In this document: positions 27,500 through 36,921 of the stretch, piece after piece
Layout of the letters: each line of letters starts with the position of its first letter
How positions within the stretch are numbered: the stretch's first letter is position 1
Assembly: GCF_013370205.1 (NCBI RefSeq)
Contig: NZ_JABWGV010000001.1
Span: 248,001-312,000 of the forward strand
DNA length: 64,000 nt
Direction: 5' to 3'
Origin: Qipengyuania atrilutea
GTDB lineage: Bacteria > Pseudomonadota > Alphaproteobacteria > Sphingomonadales > Sphingomonadaceae
Notes under the pieces: generated by a model
Databases searched by the model: none
Told to the model about the DNA's origin: nothing
The model's input: only the letters and a program-made list of their open reading frames with translations
Position numbers and translations under genes: made by a program

Positions 27500-30400
27500 C
27501 TATTCGGCCGCCAGCAGTTCCTCGGCAGCGCCGAGATCGACGCTGACGAGGCGGCTGACCCCCTGTTCCACCATCGTGACACCGAAAAGGCGGTGCATCC
27601 GGCTCATCGTAACCGCATTATGCGTGACGATCAGATAGCGCGTTTGCGTTTCGCGGACCATCGCGTCGAGGAGGTCACAAAAGCGGTCGATATTCGCATC
27701 GTCGAGCGGCGCGTCGACTTCGTCCAGCACGCAGATCGGGGCCGGGTTCGTCAGAAATAGCGCGAAGATAAGCGCGATGGCGGTCAGCGCCTGCTCTCCG
27801 CCCGAGAGAAGCGTAAGCGATTGCAGGCGTTTGCCGGGGGGCTGCGCAAAAATCTCGAGACCCGCTTCAAGCGGATCGTCGCTATCGACGAGGGCGAGGT
27901 GGGCCTGTCCCCCTTCGAAAAGGCGCGTGAAGAGGCGGCGGAAGTGGGTGTCGACCTGCTCGAAAGCGTCGCGCAGCCGTTCGCGGCCTTCGCGGTTCAG
28001 GTTCCCGATCGAGCCGCGCAGCCGGTTCACCGCCTCGGCCAGTTCAGCCTGTTCTTCGGTGCTTGCACCGTGTTCCGCCTCGATCTTCTCAAGTTCTTCT
28101 GCCGCGACGAGGTTCACGGGCCCAATGCGTTCGCGGCTCATGGTGAGCCGGTCCATCTCTTCCGATTCCGCGCCGGCGTCCGCTACGTCACCAGTTTCGA
28201 AGCCGAAGCGTTCGGGCAGGAGCGGGGGCGGCGACTGGAACCGCTCGCCCGAAATGCGGGTCATTTCGATTCGGCGGCTTTCCTGGTTTTCGGCGCGTTC
28301 GGCGAGGCCGGCCCGCGCCTCCCGCGCAGCGGCCAAGGTCTCGTTCGCTTCGGCCAGCGTTCGGTCGGCTGCGTCGGCGGTCGCCTGCGCTTCGCGGACC
28401 ATCTGTTCCGCCTTGGCGAGATCCGCGGCGAGACGCGAGCGTACCGCATCGCCCTGCTCGATTTCGCGCACCAAGCCGTCCGGTTTCGCGGCGACGACGG
28501 CGCGCTCTTCCTCGATTTCGTCGAACCGGCTGGCCATTTCGGAGAGCCTGCGGGCCGCTTCGGTAGAACGGGCTTGCCAACTGCCTTGCTCCGAGCGCTG
28601 CGCCGAAAAGCGTTCGCGAGCCACTGCGAGAGCCTGATCGTGCGCAGCGAGTTCGGCGGCGGCCGCCTGCAACTGCGCTTTCGCCGCGTCGTTGCGGGCG
28701 GCTGCGGCATCCAGCGAGGCGCGTCCAGCTGCCTGATCGGGCAGAGCGTCCCGCTTCTGCTCAGCGGCCTTGCCTTCGGCGACGGCTGTTTTCATTCGCC
28801 CATCGTGTTCTTCGCCCGCCGCCGCGAGTTCTTCCAGTCGGCTTGCGAGGCGTTCCTGGGCGGCCTCCGCCTGATCGACCGTTCGCAGCGCTTGGCGCTC
28901 GGTTTCGGCGGCATCGGCGCTCGCCCGTTCGGCCGCGATAATCTGGCGCCCGATGTCCGTCAAAGCGCCTTCAACCGTACCCAAAGCGTCTTGAGCGGCG
29001 ATCAAAGCGTCTTCAAGTGCGGGCAAAAGGCTCGCTAGCTGGGTATGGCGGTTGTCGGCTTCGAGCCGTGCCGCTTCGGCCGCGCCCTCTCCCCGAGCGA
29101 CGAAGCCGTCCCACCGGCGTAGGGCTCCGTCCCGTGTCACCAGCCACTCGCCGGGCGAGAGCGAGCGGCCATCGTCCGCCTCTGCGAAGTGGACGAGCGC
29201 AAGTCGGGCTTTCAGCTCTTCGGGCACACTGGTCAGACAGTCGAGCAGGCTGTCCGGTACGGGTTGGGGTGCTTCGCGACCGGTCCAGTAGCGGCCGTCC
29301 TGCGGCGTTTCGGGCGCGCCGAGCGGCGATTTCGCATCGCGTCCCAGCACTGCCGCGACGGCACGTTCGTAGCCTTCCTTCGCCTTAACCTGGTCGATTG
29401 CGAGCGGCTGGCCTTCGCGCTTTTCCGCCAGCTTTTCCCGCTGCTTCCGGTCGCGGTCGAGCGCTTCATACTCGCGCTTCACACCGGCAAGTTCGGCGCG
29501 GGCGGTCGCCAGAGCAGAGGATGCCTCGTCGCGTTCCTGTTGCAGTGCGCTTTTGCGTTCCTGCATTTCGCTCAGGCGGGCGCGCTGCTTCTGTGCTGCC
29601 TCGGCAGCTTCCTCCGCTTCGCGCTTCACGACGTCGAGCGATGGTCGCTGCGCCGCTTCGGCTTCGATCGCGTCGCGCTGCTGCGCCCGGCGCGCCGCTT
29701 CTTCTTCTAGCCGGGCAATCCGCGACTGCGCCTGCGCGACTTCAGCTTCGACGATGCGCCATTCCGCCTCGACCCCGGCGTGATCCGCCGTAGCTTTCGC
29801 GAGTGCCAGTTCGCTGGACCGCGCAGCGCTCTCGGCTTTCTCGCTTGCGCGCACCAGTTCGGGCCGTTTTGCGTCGTCGGCTTCGAGCGCACGCTGGGTT
29901 TCGAGCAGCGTTCGTTCGAGCTTCGCCAGCGCCTCTGCCGCATCGCGGGTCATGCGGTCCGCGTCGCCTCGGTCTTCTTCGAGTCGGGTGCGCTGCCGCT
30001 CGAGAGCAGCAAGCCGTTCTTTGGCAGCTTCGAGCTGGCTCGTCAGCGACGCCATACGGTGTCCGTGCGCGTTTGCATCCTCGCGCCGGTCCGCCTGTTC
30101 CTCCCGCGCTTCGGCGAGCCGCGCCGCCGCTTCGTGCTGTGCCTTCTCCGCGGCTGCCGCGGCCCCCCGCGCTTCTTCCACCGCAGCGTCGGCACGTGCC
30201 GCCTCGGTGCGCGCAGTCTCTGCTGCCGCCGCCGCATCGCGCCATCGGGCGAAGACCAGCCGCGCTTCGGCGACGCGGATTTCGTCCGACAGCTTCGTGT
30301 AGCGCTCGGCCTGCCGGGCTTGCCGTTTCAGCGAAGCAATCTGCGTATCGAGGCCTGCCATCAAGTCTTCGAGTCGGGCGAGGTTCGCTTCGGTCTGGCG

Positions 30401-30925
30401 CAGCTTGCTTTCTGCATCGCGCCGCCGGACGTGCAGGCCCGCAATGCCTGCCGCCTCTTCGAGCATCTGGCGGCGTTCTGCTGGTTTGGCCGCGATGACC
30501 TGCGCGATCTTTCCTTGGCTGACGAGGGCAGGTGAGTGCGCCCCGGTCGCCGCATCGGCGAAGGTGAGCGATACGTCCTTCGCGCGCACGTCGTGCCCGT
30601 TGACGCGGTAGGCGCTACCTGCGCCGCGCTCGATCCGGCGCGTCACGATGAGTTCTTCGCCGTCCGCGTCCTCGGCCAGCAGCACCACTTCGGCGAAATC
30701 GCGCGCGGGCCGCTGCTCTGTGCCGGCAAAGATGACGTCTTCCATCCCGCCGGAGCGCATGGACTTGGGCGAATTTTCGCCCATGACCCAGCGGATCGCT
30801 TCGAGCAGGTTGGATTTGCCGCAGCCGTTCGGGCCGACTACGCCGGTCAGGCCGGGTTCGATGCGCAGGTCTGACGGCTCTACGAAGCTTTTAAATCCGC
30901 TAAGCTTGAGCCGTTTGATCAGCAC
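27500..30925 (-). CDS. smc: Chromosome segregation protein SMC
   Basis: 1141-residue structural maintenance of chromosomes ATPase. Walker A GPNGCGKS is at 31-38. Two very long Ala/Glu/Arg coiled coils (about 165-480 and 640-920) flank a hinge (about 500-600, with GYERAVAAVLGRD). The ABC signature LLSGGEQALTAIAL and Walker B ICVLDEVDAPLDD are near the C-terminus. The start is a GTG at 30925. It acts with ScpA/ScpB, not in this window, in nucleoid condensation. It is the last gene of the dciA-dsbA-dsbA-smc group, 34 bases after the preceding gene. Confidence 0.97.
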   Translation of the reverse strand: MLIKRLKLSGFKSFVEPSDLRIEPGLTGVVGPNGCGKSNLLEAIRWVMGENSPKSMRSGGMEDVIFAGTEQRPARDFAEVVLLAEDADGEELIVTRRIERGAGSAYRVNGHDVRAKDVSLTFADAATGAHSPALVSQGKIAQVIAAKPAERRQMLEEAAGIAGLHVRRRDAESKLRQTEANLARLEDLMAGLDTQIASLKRQARQAERYTKLSDEIRVAEARLVFARWRDAAAAAETARTEAARADAAVEEARGAAAAAEKAQHEAAARLAEAREEQADRREDANAHGHRMASLTSQLEAAKERLAALERQRTRLEEDRGDADRMTRDAAEALAKLERTLLETQRALEADDAKRPELVRASEKAESAARSSELALAKATADHAGVEAEWRIVEAEVAQAQSRIARLEEEAARRAQQRDAIEAEAAQRPSLDVVKREAEEAAEAAQKQRARLSEMQERKSALQQERDEASSALATARAELAGVKREYEALDRDRKQREKLAEKREGQPLAIDQVKAKEGYERAVAAVLGRDAKSPLGAPETPQDGRYWTGREAPQPVPDSLLDCLTSVPEELKARLALVHFAEADDGRSLSPGEWLVTRDGALRRWDGFVARGEGAAEAARLEADNRHTQLASLLPALEDALIAAQDALGTVEGALTDIGRQIIAAERASADAAETERQALRTVDQAEAAQERLASRLEELAAAGEEHDGRMKTAVAEGKAAEQKRDALPDQAAGRASLDAAAARNDAAKAQLQAAAAELAAHDQALAVARERFSAQRSEQGSWQARSTEAARRLSEMASRFDEIEEERAVVAAKPDGLVREIEQGDAVRSRLAADLAKAEQMVREAQATADAADRTLAEANETLAAAREARAGLAERAENQESRRIEMTRISGERFQSPPPLLPERFGFETGDVADAGAESEEMDRLTMSRERIGPVNLVAAEELEKIEAEHGASTEEQAELAEAVNRLRGSIGNLNREGRERLRDAFEQVDTHFRRLFTRLFEGGQAHLALVDSDDPLEAGLEIFAQPPGKRLQSLTLLSGGEQALTAIALIFALFLTNPAPICVLDEVDAPLDDANIDRFCDLLDAMVRETQTRYLIVTHNAVTMSRMHRLFGVTMVEQGVSRLVSVDLGAAEELLAAE

Positions 30926-30959
30926 CCGATATGTCCCGCCCCCTGCCGGCTAGCCGGCG

Positions 30960-31718
30960 TCAGCGTGCTCCTGCTTTTTGCAGGATCGGCTCGAGGCCGC
31001 TCCAGCTGTTGGTGTCGACCTTCTGCCCGTTGACGAAGAAGGTCGGGGTTCCCGTCACATCGAACTCGCTCGACTGGCTGTCCGAATTGTTTGCGATCGT
31101 CTCCATCGCCGAGAAATCGGAGAGGCACTGGCGCGCATCCGCTTCGCTGATGCCGCGTGCAGCGAAGAAGTCGTAGAAGCCCGCCTGATCGGCGAACGCC
31201 ACGAAACGCTCGTCTTCGGGCAGCTGCAGCGTCTGGTTCATCGCTTCCGAATTGGAAAAGACCGGCTCGAGCAGCGACTGGAGATTGGCCCAGATCTGGT
31301 CGGCCAGCGGGTGGAAGCTTTCGGGCGAGCCGCAGCGCGCCAAACGCGCGAGAATCAGGTCGTGCGGACCGTGTATCTGGTTGCGGAGTTCGAAGCTGAC
31401 CTTGCCGGTGTTGACGTAATCGTTCTTGAGCGGCTCAGCTCCGTTGGCTGCGAATGCAGCGCAGGCCGGGCACGTCAGCGAAGCGTATTCGACGACTTTG
31501 ACCGGCGCGTCGGGATTGCCCATCAGATAGCCATCGTAATCGGTGACGGTGACTTGGTCGCGCCATTCCGTTCCTTCAGGGGCGGCGACGGCAGCGACCG
31601 GCTCGCCTTCGATCGCTGCGGCACCGCCGGCTTCATTCGTGTCGCAAGCGGAAAGCGCCAACGCGAGCGGCGCGGCGAGAGCCAGCTTCCAATGCGAGGC
31701 GATAATTTTGGCGGTCAT
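30960..31718 (-). CDS. DsbA-family thioredoxin-fold lipoprotein (copy 1)
   Basis: 252-residue exported thiol oxidoreductase. The signal peptide ends with lipobox LSAC (Cys25), so it is probably a lipoprotein. The active site is LTCPACAAF (Cys83, Cys86), followed by the DsbA helical insertion (FELRNQIHGPHDLILARLAR) and a cis-Pro loop VTGTPTFFVNG. It lies between a second DsbA-like gene and smc. The pair probably handles disulfide formation or isomerisation in the periplasm. Substrates unknown. Confidence 0.9.
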   Translation of the reverse strand: MTAKIIASHWKLALAAPLALALSACDTNEAGGAAAIEGEPVAAVAAPEGTEWRDQVTVTDYDGYLMGNPDAPVKVVEYASLTCPACAAFAANGAEPLKNDYVNTGKVSFELRNQIHGPHDLILARLARCGSPESFHPLADQIWANLQSLLEPVFSNSEAMNQTLQLPEDERFVAFADQAGFYDFFAARGISEADARQCLSDFSAMETIANNSDSQSSEFDVTGTPTFFVNGQKVDTNSWSGLEPILQKAGAR

Positions 31719-31843
31719 CGAAGGGCGCTCCCTGTTACGTCGTTCGGTTGTTCGATTGATGATTTTGCAAAAACTGCAAGACGGTAGTCGAAAGAAATGA
31801 TTCTTGTGAGGGGAGGGCGGTTAATTTCCACACCCCGCTCCGA

Positions 31844-32605
31844 TTATTCCGGCTGGTTCGGCCGGTCTTCATATTCCCGATTTGGCAGAAGGCCGCCCGG
31901 CAAGATTTCCTCGGCGGTATCTTCGCTGATCGCTGCGCGCAGGATCGTTTCCAGCGCAGGCCAGCTATGCGTACCTTCTAAAAGCTGACCATTGAGTGCA
32001 AAACTTGGCGTCGATTGCACGCCGTAGCTGGCAGCCGTCTGGCGCGATCCGCTGAAGATCCGCTCTGCGGCTGCCTGATCGGCGAGGCAGCGGTCGAGTT
32101 CGATCCGCTCGTAACCGTTTTCGGTAAACATCGGATAGATGTCGAGCGCGCGGGCGATCTCGCGGCGAGCATCGACCGATCTTCCCGCTTGGTTCCACAG
32201 CGCCTTCTGTGCATCGGTCGCGTTCGCGGCAACCGGGAGCCATTCGTTCTGGCGGAACATCACGCGGTTATGGTTCGAGAGGAACTTCTGCGGATCGCCG
32301 CAATCGACCAGCATCGTCATGACGAGGTCCACCGGATTGCGGATGACCGGAACATACTCGGCGCGGACCGCCTGCGTACCGATGTAGCCGACATGCAAAG
32401 CGCCTTCGCTGCGCGCGAATTCGCCGCAGTGCGGACAGGTGTAGCTGAAGAACTCGACAAGCTCGACCGGGGCCGTTTCCGAACCCAGCCGGTGGCCGGC
32501 TTCGGTCTCGGCTGTCTGTATCGGCGCAATCTGCGCGGAAGCGGGTGCGGCAAATGCCAGAGTGCCGATGGCAGCGGCTAGGCCCAAACGGGATAAGGTC
32601 TTCAT
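31844..32605 (-). CDS. DsbA-family thioredoxin-fold protein (copy 2)
   Basis: 253-residue periplasmic thiol oxidoreductase with a Sec signal (cleavage likely after PASA, residue 24) and no lipobox. The active site is YTCPHCGEF (Cys57, Cys60), CPHC being the classic DsbA motif. The cis-Pro loop is VQSTPSFALNG. Its start overlaps the dciA stop by 4 bases. The 125 bases between it and copy 1 show no gene. The CPHC/CPAC difference between the two copies suggests different redox roles. Confidence 0.92.
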   Translation of the reverse strand: MKTLSRLGLAAAIGTLAFAAPASAQIAPIQTAETEAGHRLGSETAPVELVEFFSYTCPHCGEFARSEGALHVGYIGTQAVRAEYVPVIRNPVDLVMTMLVDCGDPQKFLSNHNRVMFRQNEWLPVAANATDAQKALWNQAGRSVDARREIARALDIYPMFTENGYERIELDRCLADQAAAERIFSGSRQTAASYGVQSTPSFALNGQLLEGTHSWPALETILRAAISEDTAEEILPGGLLPNREYEDRPNQPE

Positions 32606-33198
32606 GTGTCCTGCTCTTCCTTCGTGCCCATGCTTCGGGCCAGCGATTCCAGTACCGTTCGTAACTCGGGATCGCCGATATCGCGTAAAGATTCCCCCAG
32701 TTCCATCGGGATCGGCTTGAGCGACGGCGGCGCCTTAGGGCGATGTGTGTCCTCAGGCGGCTTAACCGCGCCTTGCCGGATCTTCACCCGCGCGACCGCC
32801 CGGTAGCCGAAAAAGCGGTTCACCCGCTCCATGATCTCAGGAAGCACGTGCTGGATGAGCGGCGCATGGCCGGGCGATACGACGAGTTGCAGGATACCTT
32901 CCGCCTTTTCGCCGGGAGGAAAACGCAGCGATTCGGGAGCGCAGACCCGCGCGTGCGCGTCGCCGACGATTTCCGGCCAGCGCGATACGATACTGCTCTG
33001 CACGAAGCCGAAGCGGCGGAACGCGGTGCGCCCGATCTGCGGCATCAGTTCCGATATCTGGCGCGCGCCGCCGCCCCGCGGCCGCTCGTAGGCTTTCGCT
33101 TTCGGCTTGGCAGACGGTTTCGCAGCCTGCCGGGCTGCGCGTTTTGCCGCCGCATCGAGGTTTTTGTCGTCGCCGCTTTTCATTGCTCGCTCGCTCAT
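32602..33198 (-). CDS. dciA: DUF721 protein, DciA-like helicase operator
   Basis: 198-residue protein of the DUF721/DciA family, which loads the replicative helicase DnaB in bacteria lacking DnaC. A Lys/Ala-rich N-terminal tail (about 10-45) precedes the KH-like core with SSIVSRWPEIVGDAHARVCAP and LQLVVSPGHAPLIQHVLPEI. The ATG at 33198 has an alternative at 33183; the shorter form would leave more promoter room before the divergent mutY. First gene of the cluster ending in smc. Confidence 0.85.
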   Translation of the reverse strand: MSERAMKSGDDKNLDAAAKRAARQAAKPSAKPKAKAYERPRGGGARQISELMPQIGRTAFRRFGFVQSSIVSRWPEIVGDAHARVCAPESLRFPPGEKAEGILQLVVSPGHAPLIQHVLPEIMERVNRFFGYRAVARVKIRQGAVKPPEDTHRPKAPPSLKPIPMELGESLRDIGDPELRTVLESLARSMGTKEEQDT

Positions 33199-33212
33199 GC
33201 CATAGGCGGCGC

Positions 33213-34292
33213 GTGACCGCCACTCCCCAAGCGCAATCGGCCCCCCAAATCGCAGCGGATCTGCTCGGCTGGTATGACGATCATGCCCGCCGCCTGCCGT
33301 GGCGCGCGATGCCGGGGGAGGAGCCGACCGATCCTTACCGCGTTTGGCTGTCGGAGATAATGTTGCAGCAGACGACCGTAGCGGCGGTAAAGCCCTACTT
33401 CGAAGCCTTCACGGTGCGCTGGCCGAGCGTCGATGCACTGGCCGCGGCAAGCGAAGAGGACGTCATGGCCGCTTGGGCGGGGCTGGGATATTATTCGCGC
33501 GCCCGCAACCTTATCGCCTGCGCACGGCTTGTCGCGGAGCGCTGCGGCTTTCCCGATACCGAGGAGGGTTTGCGCGACTTGCCCGGCATCGGCGCGTATA
33601 CCGCAGCAGCAATCGCGGCGATCGCGTTCGGCAGGCGCGCGGTGGTCGTCGATGCGAATGTGGAACGGGTCGTTTCGCGCCTGTTTGCCATTACCGAGCC
33701 GTTGCCCGCATCGCGCCCGACTATTCGCGAGCGCGCCGATCAGATCACGCCGGAGCACCGTTCAGGCGACTTTGCGCAGGCGATGATGGATTTGGGTTCT
33801 TCGATCTGCACGACGCGCGCTCCGAAATGTCTGCTCTGCCCGCTGTCAGGCGACTGCGCTGCGCGTAAGACCGGCGACCCGGCACGCTTTCCGTTGAAGC
33901 TGGCGAAGAAACCGGTGCCCGAGCGGACGGGGAGGGCCTACTGGATCGAACGAGAAGGGCCGGCGGGGCGAGACGTATGGCTCGTCCAGCGGCCCGCGAA
34001 AGCGATGCTCGGCGGAATGCGGGCGCTACCCGACGACGGCTGGAGCGCGCAAAGCGACGGTAGCTGCATGCCGCCGATTGCGGGAAACTGGACGGAACTC
34101 GGCGCGGTCCGGCATGGATTCACCCACGCGAAGCTAACGCTCACCGTAGTACGATACGAGGGCGACAGGGCGCCGGACGGCGGCGAGTGGTGGCCGGTCG
34201 AACGGTTAGACGAAGCGGGGCTGCCGACGCTGTTCGCGAAAGCCGCTACGCTGGCGCTTGCTGCGGATGCCTCACAAGATTTCGCCGCCTAG
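33213..34292 (+). CDS. mutY: A/G-specific adenine DNA glycosylase
   Basis: 359-residue base-excision repair enzyme removing adenine opposite 8-oxoguanine. LPWRAMPGEEPTDPYRVWLS and SEIMLQQTTVAAVKPYF hold the catalytic glutamate region. The helix-hairpin-helix is LPGIGAYTAAAI. The [4Fe-4S] motif is C-X6-C-X2-C-X5-C (CTTRAPKCLLCPLSGDC). The C-terminal NUDIX-like domain ends RHGFTHAKLTL. The start is taken as the GTG at 33213, 14 bases from the divergent dciA start; an ATG at 33144 would run into dciA. The promoters must overlap. Confidence 0.95.
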   Translation: MTATPQAQSAPQIAADLLGWYDDHARRLPWRAMPGEEPTDPYRVWLSEIMLQQTTVAAVKPYFEAFTVRWPSVDALAAASEEDVMAAWAGLGYYSRARNLIACARLVAERCGFPDTEEGLRDLPGIGAYTAAAIAAIAFGRRAVVVDANVERVVSRLFAITEPLPASRPTIRERADQITPEHRSGDFAQAMMDLGSSICTTRAPKCLLCPLSGDCAARKTGDPARFPLKLAKKPVPERTGRAYWIEREGPAGRDVWLVQRPAKAMLGGMRALPDDGWSAQSDGSCMPPIAGNWTELGAVRHGFTHAKLTLTVVRYEGDRAPDGGEWWPVERLDEAGLPTLFAKAATLALAADASQDFAA

Positions 34293-34493
34293 CGACAAGC
34301 GAATGACCGCGATCGCGAGCACGATCAGGCAGAAGTTCCGGCCCTTGTTGCTGCTCGACAATGCGCCCGCACCGACCCCCGCAATGACAAAGGGCAGCGC
34401 GAACCAGTTGCCCCATCCGAGCAGCGGAATGGTCGAGGGGATCACGATGATGAGCGAGAAAATCCCGAGCAGGATCGATACGATGTTCAGCAT
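34272..34493 (-). CDS. Small integral membrane protein
   Basis: 73-residue hydrophobic protein starting at the ATG at 34493: MLNIVSILLGIFSLIIVIPS, then a second hydrophobic segment (NWFALPFVIAGVGAGALS) and a third (NFCLIVLAIAVIRLSLGG). Three short membrane helices are likely. Its end overlaps the convergent mutY end by 21 bases. A longer frame upstream to 34637 is improbable. No functional family recognised. Confidence 0.7.
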   Translation of the reverse strand: MLNIVSILLGIFSLIIVIPSTIPLLGWGNWFALPFVIAGVGAGALSSSNKGRNFCLIVLAIAVIRLSLGGEIL

Positions 34494-34627
34494 GTGTCCT
34501 ATATCGGTAGTACAGTCGGTGTTTGCAAGTGCAATCGGACGCGGCAACACGCGGTTCAGCTTGCCGCCGCCAACACGCTCTGCAACAGTTTCGTCCGGCG
34601 ACCGCTCGCCTAATCCGAGGACTTCCC

Positions 34628-35968
34628 ATGACCGCATTTAACCCGCTTCCTGCCGAACTGTCGCGCCGCAATCTTTTGCGCGGCGGAGGCATGGGCACCG
34701 CCGCCCTCGCGCTGTCCGGCCTTTCCGGTGCGGCTTTCGCTCAGCGCGAAGTGCGCGACGCCTCGGCGATGTGGCCCAATGTCGCCGCTTTGCAGGAACG
34801 CTACGTCGGACGGCAGCGGGTCGCCAACATGGTAAGCGCGATCGGTGTGGGCGATGCCGATACCGCCTATATCGCGGACGGTCCGCTCAGCCTCGGCGGG
34901 ATGGTGCAGGCGGGGCCGGACAGCCTTTACCGCATCTACTCGATGACCAAGCCGATTACCGGCATGGCGGTGATGATGTTGATCGACGAAGGCAAGCTCG
35001 GCCTCGATCAGCCGCTGAAGGAAATCCTGCCAGCATTCGGCAATATGCGCGTGCTGAAATCGCCGACCGGCGCGCTTTCCGACACCGTTCCGGCGGAGCG
35101 GGACGTCACCATCCGGCAGTTGCTCACGCATACCGCGGGGCTGGGCTACGCGATCATTCAGACGGGTCCGATCAAGCAGGCTTACGAAACCGCGGGCATC
35201 AACCCCGCACAGGTTACGCGCCTGCCGATCCCCGGCATCGGCACGGCCAGACCCGCGCCGAGCCTCAAGGCTTTCGCGGACCGGCTTGCCGAACTGCCGC
35301 TCGTCTACCAACCCGGCACGAAGTGGAGCTATTCGGTCGGGCTCGACCTGCTCGGCAGGGTGATCGAGGTCGTCTCGGGCCAGAGCTTCGACACGTTCCT
35401 GGAAGAGCGGTTCTTCGGGCCGCTCGGCATGGACAGCACCTTTTTCACCGTCCCGCGTTCACAAGTGGCGCGCCTCACCACCAACTACGGCAACCTTGGC
35501 GGCAACCTGTTGCCGCTCGATCCGGCGCGCGCTTCGATCTATCTCGACAAGCCGGAGTTTCCCTTCGGCGGAGCTGGCCTCGTATCGAGCCCGCGCGACT
35601 ATGACCGTTTCCTCCGCATGCTCGGAAATTACGGCACGTTCGAAGGCAAGCGGATCATGAGCGAGGCGGCCGTGAAGCTCGGCACGAGCGACCTGCTACC
35701 TCAAGGCGCGTCCACCGCCGGAACCTGGGTCGCAGGCGAGGGCTTCGGCGCGGGCGGCCGCTCGGGCAAGGGCGAGAATGCCGGCACGTTCGGCTGGTCG
35801 GGCGCGGCGGGAACGCTCGCCTTCGTCAATATGCTGACCGGCCTTCGCGTAGGCATGTACGTCCAATACATGCCGGACAGTTCGCTGCCGCTGCGCGACG
35901 AGTTCATAGCGGCCTTGCAACAAGACGTCTCCGCCAAGATGGGGGCTGCGAAGAAGGACGCCGCGTGA
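34628..35968 (+). CDS. Serine hydrolase of the beta-lactamase/class C esterase family, Tat-exported
   Basis: 446-residue secreted serine hydrolase. A twin-arginine signal LSRRNLLRGGGMGTAALALS ends near GAAFA. The SxxK motif is Ser105-Met-Thr-Lys108 (YSMTKPITG) and the second-motif tyrosine is Tyr235 (WSYSVGLD). The family covers class C beta-lactamases, D,D-peptidases and EstB-type esterases; this length and layout fit the esterase/D-aminopeptidase-like group rather than AmpC. I chose the ATG at 34628. It overlaps nudC by 4 bases (GTGA). Confidence 0.9.
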   Translation: MTAFNPLPAELSRRNLLRGGGMGTAALALSGLSGAAFAQREVRDASAMWPNVAALQERYVGRQRVANMVSAIGVGDADTAYIADGPLSLGGMVQAGPDSLYRIYSMTKPITGMAVMMLIDEGKLGLDQPLKEILPAFGNMRVLKSPTGALSDTVPAERDVTIRQLLTHTAGLGYAIIQTGPIKQAYETAGINPAQVTRLPIPGIGTARPAPSLKAFADRLAELPLVYQPGTKWSYSVGLDLLGRVIEVVSGQSFDTFLEERFFGPLGMDSTFFTVPRSQVARLTTNYGNLGGNLLPLDPARASIYLDKPEFPFGGAGLVSSPRDYDRFLRMLGNYGTFEGKRIMSEAAVKLGTSDLLPQGASTAGTWVAGEGFGAGGRSGKGENAGTFGWSGAAGTLAFVNMLTGLRVGMYVQYMPDSSLPLRDEFIAALQQDVSAKMGAAKKDAA

Positions 35969-36870
35969 ACCTGCCGAAGCCGCATATCGCCTTCTCCGGT
36001 TCGCCGATCGACCGGGCCGATCATATCCGCTGCGACCCTGACGCCCTTGCGGGCTGCATGGGGTGGCGCGCGCGGCTGCTGATGCTCGACGGACTCGCGC
36101 CGGTGATCGACGATGCCGGTATGCTCGTCTGGGGCACGCTTGCCGACTGCGATGAGGACGCCGATCTCGTCTTCCTCGGCATGATGGACGAGAAGCCCTG
36201 TTTTGCCGCGATCCCTGATGAGGGAGCGACCGGACCGTCCTACGCCAACCCGCAGATTTGGGCCGCCATACAGGCGCTCGCGCCGCCCGATCTGGCGCTC
36301 TACGGCGGCGCTCGCAGTCTGGTCGACTGGCATGCGCGGCACCGGTTCTGCGCGCGATGCGGGTCGCCGACGAAGCTCGCCAAGGGCGGATGGCAGCGCG
36401 ACTGCGCGGCCTGCGAGGCGCAGCATTTTCCGCGCACCGATCCGGTCACCATAATGCTCGTCACCCACGGCGAGGGCGAGGATCGCAAGCTGCTCCTCGG
36501 CCGCCAGCCACGTTTTCCGCCGCGCGCATTTTCGGCACTCGCAGGCTTCGTCGAACCGGGCGAAAGCATCGAGGAAGCGGTTGCGCGCGAGGTGCTGGAA
36601 GAAGCCGGCATTGCGGTGCGCGACGTGACCTACATCGCGAGCCAGCCGTGGCCCTTTCCCTCGCAGTTGATGATTGGCTGCCATTCCCATGCGGACGAGG
36701 ATGCACTGACGATCGACGAGACCGAACTCGAAGAAGCGCGCTGGTTTTCCCAGAACGAGGTTCAGGCCGCGATGGAAGCGGGACGTGACGGCAACGGGCC
36801 CTTCGCACCGCCGCCGCCCGCTGCGATCGCGAATGTGCTGCTGCGGTGGTGGCTCGACCAGGGCAAATGA
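35965..36870 (+). CDS. nudC: NADH/NAD pyrophosphatase (NudC-type, deNADding)
   Basis: 301-residue Nudix hydrolase cleaving NAD(H) and, in known members, removing NAD caps from RNA 5' ends. The zinc ribbon has Cys129, Cys132, Cys147 and Cys150. The Nudix box spans about 194-216 with the pattern GX5EX7REVXEEXGI. The NudC-specific SQPWPFPSQLM follows at about 226. The start is a GTG overlapping the previous stop. Cytoplasmic. Confidence 0.95.
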   Translation: MNLPKPHIAFSGSPIDRADHIRCDPDALAGCMGWRARLLMLDGLAPVIDDAGMLVWGTLADCDEDADLVFLGMMDEKPCFAAIPDEGATGPSYANPQIWAAIQALAPPDLALYGGARSLVDWHARHRFCARCGSPTKLAKGGWQRDCAACEAQHFPRTDPVTIMLVTHGEGEDRKLLLGRQPRFPPRAFSALAGFVEPGESIEEAVAREVLEEAGIAVRDVTYIASQPWPFPSQLMIGCHSHADEDALTIDETELEEARWFSQNEVQAAMEAGRDGNGPFAPPPPAAIANVLLRWWLDQGK

Positions 36871-36921
36871 GCGTCAATGCCTCTATCGACGGAAAGGAAC
36901 GGCAAGGCTAGGGAAGCGCCC

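Noticed and set aside
31741-31755. GTTC-N4-GTTC near the DsbA copy 1 promoter as a LexA box
   Set aside because: Spacing is four, not seven; no match to the alphaproteobacterial consensus.
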